A DNA stretch of 64,000 nt from contig QKWP01001234.1 of assembly GCA_003550325.1 (NCBI GenBank), positions 1 through 64,000 of the forward strand, in the 5' to 3' direction. Position numbers and translations under genes: made by a program. Origin of the DNA: Gigaspora rosea. Taxonomy: Eukaryota > Glomeromycota > Glomeromycetes > Diversisporales > Gigasporaceae. The notes beneath the pieces were generated by a model. The model saw nothing but the letters and a program-made list of their open reading frames with translations. It did no database searches and was not told where the DNA came from. Below, piece by piece: positions 47,160-58,799 of the stretch (position 1 is its first letter; each line of letters starts with the position of its first letter).

Positions 47160-47184
47160 GCTATACAATTTTGATCATTCATAA

Positions 47185-47331
47185 GGGGAATAACAAAAAT
47201 CAGGTGATTTTTTAGGGGGGAAGGTGGTAAAAATGTAAAATTATAATAATAACCTGACTATATATATATTAAGAGAAGAGGAGAGAGGTAGGCCTCTGAT
47301 AAAAATAATCAGGTGATTAATGACACAGCCC
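47185..47331 (-). mobile_element. Harbinger-like MITE, reverse copy of 5553-5702
   Basis: Between TAA repeats (47182-47184, 47332-47334). Shares with 5553-5702 the blocks GAGGCCTACCTC, ATATATATAGTCAGGTT and TCACCTGATTTTTGTTA (as reverse complement here). Confidence 0.82.
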
Positions 47332-47429
47332 TAACCTCTGGGCAAATTACAGCAGATCAATATGGTATAGTATAGATTTTAAAATAAGGGAATTTACATA
47401 GATCTTTCAACTTTCACTCGTTAATTATT

Positions 47430-48083
47430 AATTCATAATAACATTAATAAGGGGCTTCAGAATTAAATTTTATTTGATAAAATAAGTAAGTGATGTACAA
47501 ATTTTATTTATTTTATTAATTAAAAATATACTTATTTATATGAACTTCCTTATTATAAATAATTTGATACTGCTTCTAATATCATAACATGCTTAAAATT
47601 TCACATTGACAACGTCAAATTAAACAAATAAGTAATCTTTTAAAAACACTTATGAATGAACATTCAACTATCACAAATAAGGGTATTGCTAAAGTTCTGG
47701 ATAATGACGAACTATTGGGATTAATACAAGCCATAGAACTGGATCAATATCTTACTATAGTGAAAGAACAATTAAATCTAACAATCCTTTTCAAGTTCTT
47801 TTGTTTAATTATAATGGATTGGCTTGAAAGTTCTCTTTGGAGGAATACTAATATTTAAGATAACTTAAGTAATATTTGTTAAGCTATATAAAAAAAAATC
47901 TAAAAAAGTTTAATAAGTTATATAAAAAATAGTTAAGCGAAAAGTTTATTAAGTTAAATAAAAAATAATTTAAGCAAATGTTTAGTAAGTAATATAAAAA
48001 AATAATTTAAACGAAGGTTTTATAAAAGAATAATTTGAACAAAGGTTTACTAAAGAATAATTTGAACGAAGGTTTAGTAAGTA
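47430..48083 (+). pseudogene. Harbinger-type transposase N-terminal fragment, copy 1
   Basis: Around 47590-47850: MLKISH-stop-QRQIKQISNLLKT, then KVLDNDELLGLIQAIELDQYLT and broken frames. It matches copy 2 at 58478-58790, which reads better. In glomeromycete genomes MPKxSHRQxQIK is the start of a DDE_Tnp_4 (PIF/Harbinger) transposase; that is from memory of the family. The DDE domain is missing. It is followed by a minisatellite of AATTTGAGCAAAGGTTTAGT-like units (47880-48090 and, beyond the hAT insertion, 49820-50105). Confidence 0.6.
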
Positions 48084-48091
48084 ATTTGAGC

Positions 48092-49818
48092 TAGTGTTCC
48101 TATGAACCTGAACTGAACTGAACTTAGGTCAAGTTCAGGTTCAGATTCAGGTTCAGTATTAAACCTGAACCTGAACATTTTTTAAAACATGTTCAGGTTC
48201 AGGTTCAGTATTGAACTTTTAAAGCTGGTTCAGGTTCAGTTCAGGTTCAGTTCATAAGTTCATGAACATGTTCAGGTTCAGTCTGATGTTCATATGAACT
48301 AGTGATTCTAGGTTTGGGTCCAGGTTTGGTCTAGTCCAGACCAGGCTCAAACTCTAAATTTAATTATTAAAACTTTATACTAAACTCAAACTCAATCATA
48401 AGTTTGGTTAGGCTAATCCAAATTTTGCAAACTAGTTTGAGTCTAAATAAAAATATATATATTTTTTAATACTGAACAAGTTTACTTAGAGTGAGAAGTA
48501 TTGTATAAATCAGTTAGTAAAATTTAGAGAATCATAGCATTTTGTATAATTTTATTAATAAAATTATACAAATTTCTATTATTCTCTAAATTTTACTAAT
48601 TGATCATAACTTCTGCACTAAGTAAACTTGCTAAGCACTAAAAAATACATCAAATCGATATATATTATTTTACTTTTTTAAAATTTGAAGAAAAGATGCT
48701 TAATTTTGGAAATTTTCATCAAAAATTCAAAATTAAGCATCTTTGACGCAAATTTTAAGGGAAATAAAATAAAACATACCGATATTATGTATTTTTTGGT
48801 GCTAAACAAGTTTACTTAGATCAAGAAGTTATGATCAATTAGTAAAATTTAGAGAATCATAGAAATTTGAATAATTTTATTAATAAAATTATACAAATTT
48901 CTATGATTCTCTAAATTTTACTAATTGATCATAACTTCTTGCACTAAGTAAACTTGTTAAGCACCAAAAAATACATCAAATCGGCATATTTTATTTTACT
49001 TTTCTTAAAATTTGAAGAAAAGATGCTTAATTTTGGAAATTTTCATCAAAAATTCAAAATTAAGCATCTTTGACGCAAATTTTAAGGAAAATAAAATAAA
49101 ATATACCGATATGATGTATTTTTTGGTGCTAAACAAGTTTACTTAGATCAAGAAGTTATGATCAATTAGTAAAATTTAGAGAATCATAGAAATTTGTATA
49201 ATTTTATTAATAAAATTATACAAATTTCTATGATTCTCTAAATTTTACTAATTGATCATAACTTCTTGCACTAAGTAAACTTGTTAAGCACCAAAAAATA
49301 CATCAAATCGGTATATTTTATTTTACTTTTCTTAAAATTTGAAGAAAAGATGCTTAATTTTGGAAATTTTTATCAAAAATTCAAAATTAAGCATATTTGA
49401 CGCAAATTTTAAGGAAAATAAAATAAAATATACCGATATGATGTATTTTTTGGTGCTAAACAAGTTTACTTAGTTCAAGAAGTTATGATCAATTAGTAAA
49501 ATTTAGAGAATAATAGAAATTTGTATAATTTTATTAATAAAATTATACAAATTTCTATGATTTTCTAAATTTTACTAATTGATTCTAACTTTGTGATTTA
49601 GGTAAACATGTGCATATATTATGAACCTGAACATGTTCATGAACCTTGAACTGAACCTGAACTGAACTTTTTTTAAGTTCAGGTTCAGGTTCATGTTCAA
49701 TAATTTTAAGTTCAGGTTCAGTTCAGTATTGAACTTTTAGAGCAGGTTCAGGTTCAGGTTCAGGTTCATTGAACCTGAACCTGAACCTCTATTGAACTGA
49801 ACTGAACTTCGGAACCTA
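48092..49818. mobile_element. hAT-like element with GTTCAGGTTCAG repeats, hosting a palindromic satellite
   Basis: 8-bp repeat atttgagc on both sides (48084-48091, 49819-49826); since that word is part of the surrounding minisatellite, it is weaker proof than elsewhere. Ends TAGTGTTCC and, from the right, TAGGTTCC. About 200 bp of GTTCAGGTTCA / TGAACCTGAAC at each end. Between them are GTTTGGGTC/CCAGACC words and a 327-bp tandem array. Confidence 0.72.
48450..49610. repeat. Satellite of 327-bp units, each made of two palindromes
   Basis: GCTAAACAAGTTTACTTAG recurs at 48801, 49128 and 49455, spacing exactly 327 both times; a diverged first copy starts at about 48471. Each unit has a palindrome of about 165 bp centred on TTTTATTAATAAAA and a second of about 85 bp with arms AAGATGCTTAATTTTG / CAAAATTAAGCATCTT. 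Copies 2-4 are nearly identical. A single worn unit is at 8000-8440. Confidence 0.88.
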
Positions 49819-50109
49819 ATTTGAGCAAAGGTTTAGTAAGTAATTTGAGCAAAGGTTTAGTAAGCAATTTGAGTTAAAATTCAGTAAGTTATATAAAAAA
49901 TATTTTGAGCAAAGGATTAATAAGTAATTTGAGCAAAGGTTTAGTAAGTATTTGAGCAAAGGTTCAGTAAGTAATTTGAGATAAAATTCAGTAAGTTATA
50001 TAAAAAAATAATTTGAGCAAAGGATTAATAAGTAATTTGAGCAAATGTTCAGTAAGTAATTTTTGAACAAAGGTTTAGTAAGTAATTTGAGCAAAAGTTT
50101 TATTATTTA

Positions 50110-50928
50110 CTCTATATTATGTTATTATTAAATAGTTGATCTGCATAATAAAAAAATTTTTTACTTATTTATTTCGTCAAATGGGAATCTTTAAACACTC
50201 CCAATTCATTTTCCAATGTCAAAGTTTTAATACACAAATAAGATTTTTAAACTCTTATTTATTTCTGAACTATGCTATTTTTTTTTAATTCTGAAATCCC
50301 TTAATCATGCAATAATCATGTTATTTTAATTTATCCTGATTACAGTTTTTGGATATAGCAAATCAAAATGGCAAAGTGCAATTGAATTTTTTCTCATTAA
50401 GTTGTACATAACATTCCATATTAAGAAATTAATAATGAAAAAATTAAAGATTTGATTAAGATTAAACATTCAAAAGCTTTATTTATTTATTTTTTTCTTT
50501 TTATATGAATTAATATAATTAATGTCACGGATTATCATGAAATTAGATTATCATGAAATTAATATTTAAATAAATACATGTGATTGGTTAGGGTTAGAGT
50601 GATGGCCAATAGAATTGTTAGATTTTATTTAGATTTCATGATAATCTAAACTTCATGACTAGCATTTCAATCTGTAATCTGCTAATCCAAATAGATCCAA
50701 TGATTCGGATTGAATACGAATATCATATCTATTAATTTTAACTGCATAGATCCGTAATATTTACAGATTAAGGATAAGGATTATCCGGACCATAATCCTA
50801 AATATCTTTCATGTGATTGTCAATTTGACCAGCAACCGACGATGAATATATTACTGAATTTGCAGATGATCCATAAAATTCATCATGTGTCCTACTAATT
50901 TTCAAATCAGCTGTTAACTTAAACAACT
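50110..50928. other. Continuation of the 47/58-kb repeat, then AT-rich DNA
   Basis: 50120-50230 (GATCTG.ATAATAAAA, CGTCAAATGGGA, AAACACTCC) matches 60420-60485, the continuation of the second copy. TTATCATGAAATTA words near 50530-50660. No gene. Confidence 0.5.
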
Positions 50929-51342
50929 CTCTTAAACAACTCCCTTAAAATCGTGAAATGTAAATTTGCCAAATTTGCTTCTTTGTTTAATTACCTAATA
51001 CTTACAACTATTTTGGGCTAAAAAATAGTCAATCAAATGTTTCACAAATTTGAAAGCGTTTTGTATAATGGTCTCAAGTTCAAAAGCAAGTGAAGAATAA
51101 GTGCAAGTGCAAGGCAAGTGCATGAAGAAGAACAAGAACAATTATTCCACAATAGATAAAAAGAAAAACATGAGATCAATAAAAAATAGCAAATGTATTA
51201 GCAAATATTAAGAAAATTACATTCCACCAAAGATTTAGATGATTGATTTTTAATTTTTTCCATTTTTTGTAAACTTTTGGTCAGAATTTTTGCTGCCTGG
51301 ATTATCAGATAATCACTAATTTTCTCAGCGATTCTTGTAGTT
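50929..51342. repeat. About 400-bp inverted repeat, left arm
   Basis: Reverse complement of 55442-55832. Shared blocks include GTTTAATTACCTAATA, TTGAAAGCGTTTT, AGATGATTGATTT, TTATCAGATAATCACTAATT and CAGCGATT. Divergence is moderate with small gaps. It encloses 4.1 kb with three hAT-like elements. No target duplication was found at the outer ends. Confidence 0.8.
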
Positions 51343-51590
51343 CATGGATCTACCAACCAATAAAACCATGGAATGCAATTAGTGTGCTAAAACTAATATA
51401 GCAATAAAGTAAATAATCAAGTTATTATGCTTTAACCCTTTTGATTGGTTATACAACCCATGATCAAAATGTTAAAGTTATGATCAAGAATATCATTACA
51501 ATTATCACAATTCAAATTCATTAACTATTGTTTAATCACGACAGTATTGATCATGAATCAACAAATATTAAGAGATTACATGAATACGGG

Positions 51591-52332
51591 CAGTGTTTAA
51601 AATTCAATGTTCTCATGGTTCTCAATGAACATTTGAGTTTTTTTAAGAACATTGAGATTTAGAAAAGGTTCGCTTATTTGAGAACATTTTATCCTCTTGA
51701 AATGTTCTCAATAAGAACATTAGAAAATTTTTATATTCTAGATTTACTATTGAGAACAATAAATTATATAAAATGTTCATCAATTTAAAGATTTTTAAAA
51801 TAAAACATTCATTATCCATGCAGTGTGTTTTTTATATAGAGGATATCATCATTGTGTAAACTTAATATATAGATGTTTTGGGTAAAATGATATGCTGATA
51901 CTAAGCAAATAAAAAAGACACAAAGTATTTGTTAGTACAGTATGAAGTTTAAATAGTTAAATAACAAAGTAATTGGATTCTAATTTATCGCATTAACCAA
52001 TAGTAACATTAGTAAAATATTATAGAAAGGCTTGTTTTATTATGAGCAAATATGAAAGCACTTGAAGTTTTAACAAAATTAATAGAAATTGAATCGTATA
52101 ATACATTGTGTTATATTGAAAAATATGAAGAACCATATATAAAGTTTAAAAAATTATTAACGATAAGCACAAACTTAGTGTGTGAGTTGTAAGTATAGAA
52201 TATGAACATTTTTTAAAAATTAATGTTCGATATATTTAATATATAATGAACACTAAAAAGTTTTTGAAAACAATAAAATTTTAAATTATGCTCTTTTGAG
52301 AACATGACTTTAGATTTGAATTTTAAACACTG
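51591..52332. mobile_element. hAT-like element with TGTTCTCA repeats, 742 bp
   Basis: Flanks aatacggg and gatatggg match at 6 of 8. Ends CAGTGTTTAAAATTCAA identical at both sides (17 bp). Subterminal ATGTTCTCAATGAACATT / GAGAACATT words. Related in vocabulary to the MITE at 27860-28243. Its interior reads MKALEVLTKLIEIESYNTLC near 52050 but the frame is short and unsupported. Confidence 0.78.
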
Positions 52333-52703
52333 GATATGGGTATTTTACACCCCTTCTGATTAACTTAATACTGAAATTATAGTTGATCAGTATGGTATAA
52401 ATGAGCAGGTCAGTAAAATACTGGCTGATTTTTAAAATCTGTACCATACTATATAATCAGCTATAATACTAACACACGTTAATATATATATCACCAGTAC
52501 AGATTTTAACAATTCGGGGTGTATTATACCTAAGCTCACCCATACCATATTGATTTACGAAAATACTAATCTGTAATTTCCCATACTATACAATTCTGGT
52601 CATCCGTACATAAATTTTTTTTACAGTAAATCACCACAATAATCAGTAAGTTTTGTAGCAGAATTTTACAATAAATTGTAATAGAAACTACAACTGTTAA
52701 TTC

Positions 52704-53447
52704 TAGTGATACAGGCTGATATCAAATTCTCGGACTGACCCGGCTGCTAAATTTAATCAGCCCAGTCGACCGGGCCGATCATATTGTAAAAAATCTGGCA
52801 AACAAAAATTTATCTTCTCAATATGAAAATACTGTAGTTAGAATTACACCACAATACTTGTACAATATTTCGATTACTAAAAAAATTACACTATAGAGAT
52901 GCTTGAGATAATGATAGTAGTTGATCTCAAAAAATCGACTTTAGTTAATCGATATACACATACAATATAATGTAATATAAATTACAAATAGTAGGAAGAG
53001 TGCATGTGATGCATAAATATGGAGGATCTACTATATCTGCGAATAAGAAGTGGTTATATAAGGGTCCGATGGCCGGGTTATTTTCTCATGGTTGAAAATA
53101 AAAGTGATAATGTATGACGGTGGTTTACTAACTTATAATCGATAATCAGTGCTTTAATCAGCGAAAAGAACATGCAATCAGAACTCCTAATTGACTAGTT
53201 GAATTTATAAATAACGACTAGAAAAGTCGACTATTCGATTTTAGTCGGATAGATGATTATCGACAGCAAGCACTAACTTGAGAATGTTCTACACGTGATT
53301 TAACTAATAATTATAAGTTATACAATGAAATTCTATCAGGCGAAAAAATTTAACTATATCCCGGCCGGGCTGACCTGCAGAGATATGGGTCAATAGCCGA
53401 CCCGCCCGCCCGCACGGCTGATGGGCCGAGGTCAGCCCGTATCACTA
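52704..53447. mobile_element. hAT-like element with CGGGCTGACC repeats, 744 bp
   Basis: Perfect 8-bp target duplication gttaattc (52696-52703, 53448-53455). Ends TAGTGATACAGGCTGATATC and, from the right, TAGTGATACGGGCTGACCTC. Subterminal GACCCGGCTG / GGCCGACC words make small GC-rich islands. Interior AT-rich, no ORF. Confidence 0.88.
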
Positions 53448-53584
53448 GTTAATTCCAATACAAGCTGACTCAAAACCATATTGCATTGGGGTGTTCGATA
53501 CACTATGAAAATCAAATCTATATGTGATATCATATAAAATTCTAATAAGACAGATTTCTAAATGATTTTTCCTGATTAACTAAT

Positions 53585-55250
53585 CTAGAGCTCCAATCCG
53601 GATAACGTTTATCCGAATAATTATCGGATATCCGGGTGATACCCACCCGAGTCAAATCACTAGTAACAACTAAAAAAAAACTTACATTAATTTTTTATAG
53701 AACTTCCTACACTAAATTCGATCTTAATCTTTTGATACACAAAAATTAGTTATATTTCGCATAGCTCACTGTATTTGTCTGACACGTTTCTTGTTAATTT
53801 GTTAAATTCGAAATTAGCATTTCATTTTGTTAGATATTTGAAACAAATTATTCAAATTTGGTATATTTCAAATAAAACAGCTTCATATTTGCATTTGTAG
53901 CCAAATTCGTAAATGTAATGAGTAAAGTATAGCACTTTGTGCTCATATAGAATCCGGATTCAATAATTGAATTCGGATTTATCCAGATTCGGATTATCAT
54001 CCGGATACACAAAATCAAACATGGCGTCGAAACGAAACCACCCGAAACTAGCTAGTTTCGGAAGGTTTCTAATCCGAAACTAGTTTCAGATTTTTTTAAA
54101 AAAAATCGAAACTCCGAAACCCGAAACCCTGAAACTATAATCCGAAACCCAAACCTATAATCCGAAACTCAAAATATAATATTGAGCCCTTAAAATTTAT
54201 TATAAAGTTGATTTATTTTTAATGAACCCAAAATGTAAAATTATTTTGAATAAATTTTAACATTATATAGATCATTTATTTTTAATGAACCCAAAATGTA
54301 AACTTATTTTGAATAGATTATAACATTATATAGATCATTTTTTTTAATTATGTTTTTTTTTTTCATTGCCTCGGTTTTGTTGGTTTTTTTTTAAAGCTGG
54401 TCAACTTTTATTTTTAATATCATACCGTTATTACAACTGATTTCAAAATTCTAGGGCGATAGAAAAAATTGCCAATGATGAATCGACAAGTATTTGATGA
54501 CTTTTGATACCAACAATTTATCTAATTCTGCGGTAACTTATTAATTCTATCATTAGTAAATATGGACGTACTAATTACTTATTATTACTTGATATTGTAT
54601 CCAGTTTTTACGTAGTAAGTAAAAAAACTGATGCTTGCCTTGATTGTCAGAATATAAACCCGAAATTAACCTTTCATGTTATACTTGTGAATCATAACAA
54701 CAAAAAGGACTGCACGCATGCAATAAATTGTTGGATGCATTCCAGCCCAAATAGCGCTGGATATTCAAATTTTATTGTATTCTTAAGGAGATATATAACA
54801 TACATTATTGCGATTAATATATTGAAGAGATACATAGCATACATCAGTGCATTTGAAAGAGATATATAATACATTAATGCAATAAATGAAATGTATATGG
54901 AAGTTTGGGTAGTTTTTGGTGTTCAGTTTCGAATGAGGTTTCGGGTGTCGGGTGAGGTTTCGAGTTTCGGATAAGGTTTTGGAAGTTATAATCCGAAGCC
55001 TGAAACTTTCGGATTTGGCACAAAAGGGTTTCGGCGCCAACTTTGGAGAGAATAAACAAATAAATTATTGATGGTTTGGCAGTTTCGAGGTTTCGATCGA
55101 GGTTTCGGGTTTCGGTTGAGGTTTCGAGTTTCGGATAAGGTTTCGGAAGCTATAATCCGAAACCCGAAACTTTCGAAATCGCCAAAAAAGGTTTCGGTGC
55201 CATCTCTGCACAAAATAGGGTCCGAATTTAATCCGGATGGCCCTTAAAGA
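53585..55250. repeat. ATCCGGAT-repeat element fragments, split by a hAT-like element
   Basis: AATCCGGATAA / ATCCGAATAATTATCGG words at 53590-53665 and 53950-54008, resuming at 55217-55240 (GGTCCGAATTTAATCCGG). The break coincides with the 54016-55208 insertion. Similar words form 62198-62386. Outer ends and target duplication were not found. Confidence 0.55.
54016..55208. mobile_element. hAT-like element with GAAACCGAAAC repeats, 1193 bp
   Basis: Perfect 8-bp target duplication cacaaaat (54008-54015, 55209-55216). Ends CAAACATGGCGTCGAAAC and, from the right, CAGAGATGGCACCGAAAC (14 of 18). CCGAAACTAG / GGTTTCGGGTTTCGG words at both ends. Interior contains no transposase. The minus-strand frames at 54783-55271 are just readings of the GTTTCGG repeats. 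Confidence 0.88.
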
Positions 55251-55441
55251 ACAAGATCGAAACACTATCACAATAATTAAAGTAACTTATGTAATATACA
55301 ATATAAGTTATTAAATTTCGAATTTAATATGAATTGCCTGTTATACCTAAAACCGGTGAAAATTTAAGAATGACGTACTACGTACGCAAAATCAACATAA
55401 CGCAGAACATACAGCATTATCAAATTGGTAGATAATACTAA

Positions 55442-55832
55442 GAACTACAAAAATCGCTGAGAAAATTAGTGATTATCAGATAATCTGGGCGGAAAAAATT
55501 CCGACCAAAAAATTTACGAAAAATGTTAAAATCTAGAAATCAATCATCTAAATCTTTAAATTTTTTTAATGTTTGCTAATTTATTCACTATTTTTTATTA
55601 ATTTTATGCTTTTCTTTTTATCTATTGCGGAGCAATTGTTCTTTCGCACTTGCACTTGTTCATGAATTTGAGACCATAATAAAAAACGCTTTCAAATTCG
55701 TGAAAACTATGATTGACTTTTTTTTGTTTGCTATTTTTTCGCCAAATATAGTTTGTAAATATTAGGTAATCAAGCTAAAGAAGAAAATTTGGCAAATTCA
55801 TTTCACGATTTTAGGAGAGCTGTTTAAGTGCG
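55442..55832. repeat. About 400-bp inverted repeat, right arm
   Basis: Reverse complement of 50929-51342. It stops about 90 bp past the 3' end of the protease gene, so it lies in or next to that gene's terminator region. Confidence 0.8.
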
Positions 55833-55921
55833 ATAAATAAAATGGTCTTTTTTAATGTGCAATACCCATATAGAATTGATATGTTTATTCATCAATTAGA
55901 AATTAGATGAATAATTTTCTA

Positions 55922-57184
55922 TTAATTAACGATTAATGAATTAGCTTTAATAAGGTCTAATCCAGCTTCCTTGAGAATAATATCTAATGGCACAATGTTC
56001 ACTAATGTGTCAAAGCCACCGCTAATTATACCATTTAAAGTCACTTTTTGTAAATCTTCTAAATAAGAAAATGTTGGAGCACCACTATCTCCTTTACAAG
56101 CAAAGAGACCAGAATTGTCTGCAACGATAAAATCCTCCAAAATATTACTTTCAATATCTACATGAAATCCACCAAATCCTATTACGTACGCACAAATAAC
56201 ATGTGACCCCCAACCTGATTTACATATATGAACACCAATGCTAGATAAAATTCTACCACCTTCGATAATTAATTCATTATATTGATGATCAGTATTCCTT
56301 ATGGCCGGTATTATTATACCTTTGTTGTCTGTTATATTGATTAAACCATAATCATATGGAATTGAAAAATTCTTTGTCATTAGCCCAATTCTTTTGCCTG
56401 TATTTTCATTCCACGGTCGATAGTAAAATAATTGTGGATCATTTTCTATAGTCCGATCAAAACAATGTCCTGCGGTCACGATAACATTTAGATTTTCATC
56501 ACTTTTATAACTTGCGTAAAAACCCAATGAACAACCTTTATTGCTATCCACATTAAAGATTCCATCTCCACACAAAATCTGAGAAATTATATTACGTCGT
56601 TCTAAGACCTGTGATTGTCTTTTGTTTGGTGCAGGTGCACAATTGGTACTTGGTGAATTTGCCTTAACAAATCTTGGATTAAATTTTCCAATGGATGCAA
56701 AAAAATCCACATTGTTACCAAGTTTAGTACGATAACGTACTTCTATTTGATTATTTCTTATATCAATGAATGATCTAATATCTTGTGGTCGAATTTGATA
56801 AGCTAAATTTTTTATTTCGTTAAATGAGGACTTTAAAGTAGCTAATGACCGTCTTACTGGCTCAAAATTTATTAAATTAATGTAAGGTTGTATCTCAGAA
56901 GAGTTTTTTATGATACCTATCATTTGACGATCCAAATATTGCACATATATTTTATTATTCAATACATCTACATAAGTTCCTCCAACTCTTGAACTGTAAT
57001 CTTCTATTAATAGTTGTAAAGTTCTGTCCGCTATGGTAAGATTTGTCTCAATAGCCAAGTATTGGAGTAAATCACTATTTCTTACCCTCCATAATTTTGC
57101 TAATGGTTCTTCAGGATCAATAGCAGAATGTATTTTTAAAGGAAAAATAAACAGTAAACTTAATAAACAGTAAATATTTCTCAT
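55922..57184 (-). CDS. Secreted chymotrypsin-fold (S1) serine protease with propeptide
   Basis: Intact single-exon ORF of 420 residues. A signal peptide (MRNIYCLLSLLFIFPLKIHS, cleavage near 20-21) is followed by a propeptide of about 175 residues; GGTYVDVLNNKIYVQYLD (68-85) resembles the prodomain strand of alpha-lytic/streptogrisin-type proteases. Basic pairs at 188-189 and 196-197 could be processing sites. The catalytic domain has His240 in VIVTAGHCF, Asp278 in IPYDYGLI and Ser367 in CKGDSGAPTF. Cys218/Cys241 and Cys321/Cys331 are placed to form the usual disulfides, and GVHICKSGWGSHVICAYV matches the block before the Ser loop in this bacterial-like subgroup. The start is the first Met of the frame; TATATATTATA stands about 35 bp upstream. 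Expected role: extracellular proteolysis. Substrate unknown. A bacterial origin for this protease type is possible but not shown here. Confidence 0.93.
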   Translation of the reverse strand: MRNIYCLLSLLFIFPLKIHSAIDPEEPLAKLWRVRNSDLLQYLAIETNLTIADRTLQLLIEDYSSRVGGTYVDVLNNKIYVQYLDRQMIGIIKNSSEIQPYINLINFEPVRRSLATLKSSFNEIKNLAYQIRPQDIRSFIDIRNNQIEVRYRTKLGNNVDFFASIGKFNPRFVKANSPSTNCAPAPNKRQSQVLERRNIISQILCGDGIFNVDSNKGCSLGFYASYKSDENLNVIVTAGHCFDRTIENDPQLFYYRPWNENTGKRIGLMTKNFSIPYDYGLINITDNKGIIIPAIRNTDHQYNELIIEGGRILSSIGVHICKSGWGSHVICAYVIGFGGFHVDIESNILEDFIVADNSGLFACKGDSGAPTFSYLEDLQKVTLNGIISGGFDTLVNIVPLDIILKEAGLDLIKANSLIVN

Positions 57185-57239
57185 TATTTCGTTTGTTTAT
57201 TAAATAATGGTAACTGTATATATTATAGGTAATGATTAA

Positions 57240-57834
57240 TAAAAAGTTCAATTTAAAAAAAAAAAAAAATCAAAAATAAATAAAAAAGAGTATTTATATA
57301 AAGTTTATAATGACGATTAGATATTGGTTTTTTCTATAGTAACCGAAATGTAAAATAAGGAATTTCCGATCTTCTAGAGGCCAATATAAATTGGATTAAC
57401 ATAAATTAGCACATTCGGCCATGCAAATGAAATACTATTAAAATATTATTCAATAAACGAGCTTTTTATCTTGGCAAAAGAACCTCAAGATTTCGGTCTA
57501 AACACATTTATTATCGATCTATTCTACTGCCTGATTTAAATTATGCTTCAAATAACAATAACAATATTTTTATGAAAGCTTAGTCTATAAATGCAAAATT
57601 TATAGAGGTTCCCTTGGTATTTTAATAGACTTGGTATGTATATTTAAGAAAACACAAGTAAGATAACCTAATTTAGTCTTACAGTATATTATAATTTAAG
57701 AATAAGGCCGTTCAAAGTTGATTAGTAATAATAAAACCCCGTGAACTTAATATTGTGATCGGGGGATTGGTTGGTTAATGTCATTCCCTTCTTGGTTAAT
57801 TTCTCCTCTGAAATTAAATCTATTTACGACTGAC
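57240..57834. other. Upstream of the protease, no gene seen
   Basis: AT-rich DNA, without recognised repeat or frame. Confidence 0.4.
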
Positions 57835-57955
57835 CTAGGATGGCATGTCGCTATGTCCAATTTGTTTCAATTTTTTTGGATATGAGTCCAATTGAAATGA
57901 ACATATGTTCCAAAAAAAATTGAAACTAATTGGACATATTGACGTGCAATCCCTG
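57835..57955. mobile_element. Tiny hAT-like foldback MITE, 121 bp
   Basis: Flanks cgactgac (57827-57834) and cgactgat (57956-57963), 7 of 8. Ends CTAGGATGGCATGTCG and, from the right, CAGGGATTGCACGTCA; arms share ATGTCCAAT and TTTCAATTTTTTTGGA. Almost all stem. Confidence 0.7.
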
Positions 57956-58477
57956 CGACTGATGATCTACGTATCATAAATGAAAGATAAATAAGAATTT
58001 GGGGCTTTAAGTTACATCTATGACTAATGATGTGCATATATGACACATTTAATATATATTTACCAGATTTTTCACAAGCTGCGATCTGATAAATAATAAA
58101 TGATAACTTATTTGGCAGTACAATATTAAATTGATTCCTATATATTTTGGGTTCGAATAACTATGCATTATATGATATTAAAATTTATATATTGGTGTCA
58201 TTCTTTTATATTAAGGCAACTCTTTAGGTTAGTATTAGATTTTAGATTAACGTTATATAATATATACCGTACGAATCAGATCGTTTATAAATGCTGGTGA
58301 AATTAGTCACCATAGTGATGAAACTATTTCACTAAGGGGTTTCAGAATTTAAATCGTAAATCTTATTTTATTATGATGTACAAATCTTATTTATTTTTTT
58401 AATAAAAATTCGAATACACTTATTTATATGATCTTCCTTATTATAAATTATTTTATTGTTAATCGATACTGCTTCAC

Positions 58478-58790
58478 ATGCCTAAAATTTCACATCGACA
58501 ACGTCAAATTAAACAAATAAAAAATCTTTTAAACACATTTGAATGAATACTCAACTAGCACGAATAAGGCTATTACTAAAGTTCTAGATAAAGAAATTGG
58601 CGAATTATTGGGATTAATATAAGCCATAGAACTGGATCGATATCTTACTATACATGAAAGAACAATTAAATCTAGTGATTTTTTTCAAGTTCTTTTGTTT
58701 AATTATAATGATTATAAACATCACCATCGTAAGTTTTTGATCTTCAGTAGTTTGCTTGGAAGTATTTTTTGGAGGCATATTAATATATAA
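58478..58790 (+). pseudogene. Harbinger-type transposase N-terminal fragment, copy 2
   Basis: ATG at 58478 opens MPKISHRQRQIKQIKNLLNT, stop, then DKEIGELLGLI, IELDRYLTIHERTIKS (one frameshift) and FFQVLLFNYNDYKHHHRKFL, IFSSLLGSIFWRHINI. This matches, in order, the N-terminal region before the DDE domain of PIF/Harbinger-type transposases as found in these fungi. The catalytic domain is absent; the sequence passes directly into the AATTTGAGCAAAGG minisatellite (58800-59300). The whole block, including flanks from about 58320, is a copy of 47430-50290. Confidence 0.68.
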
Positions 58791-58799
58791 GATAAGTAA

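Noticed and set aside
54783..55271. Overlapping minus-strand frames such as RNSKPQPKPETSIE
   Set aside because: Readings of GTTTCGG subterminal repeats of the 54016-55208 element in several frames.
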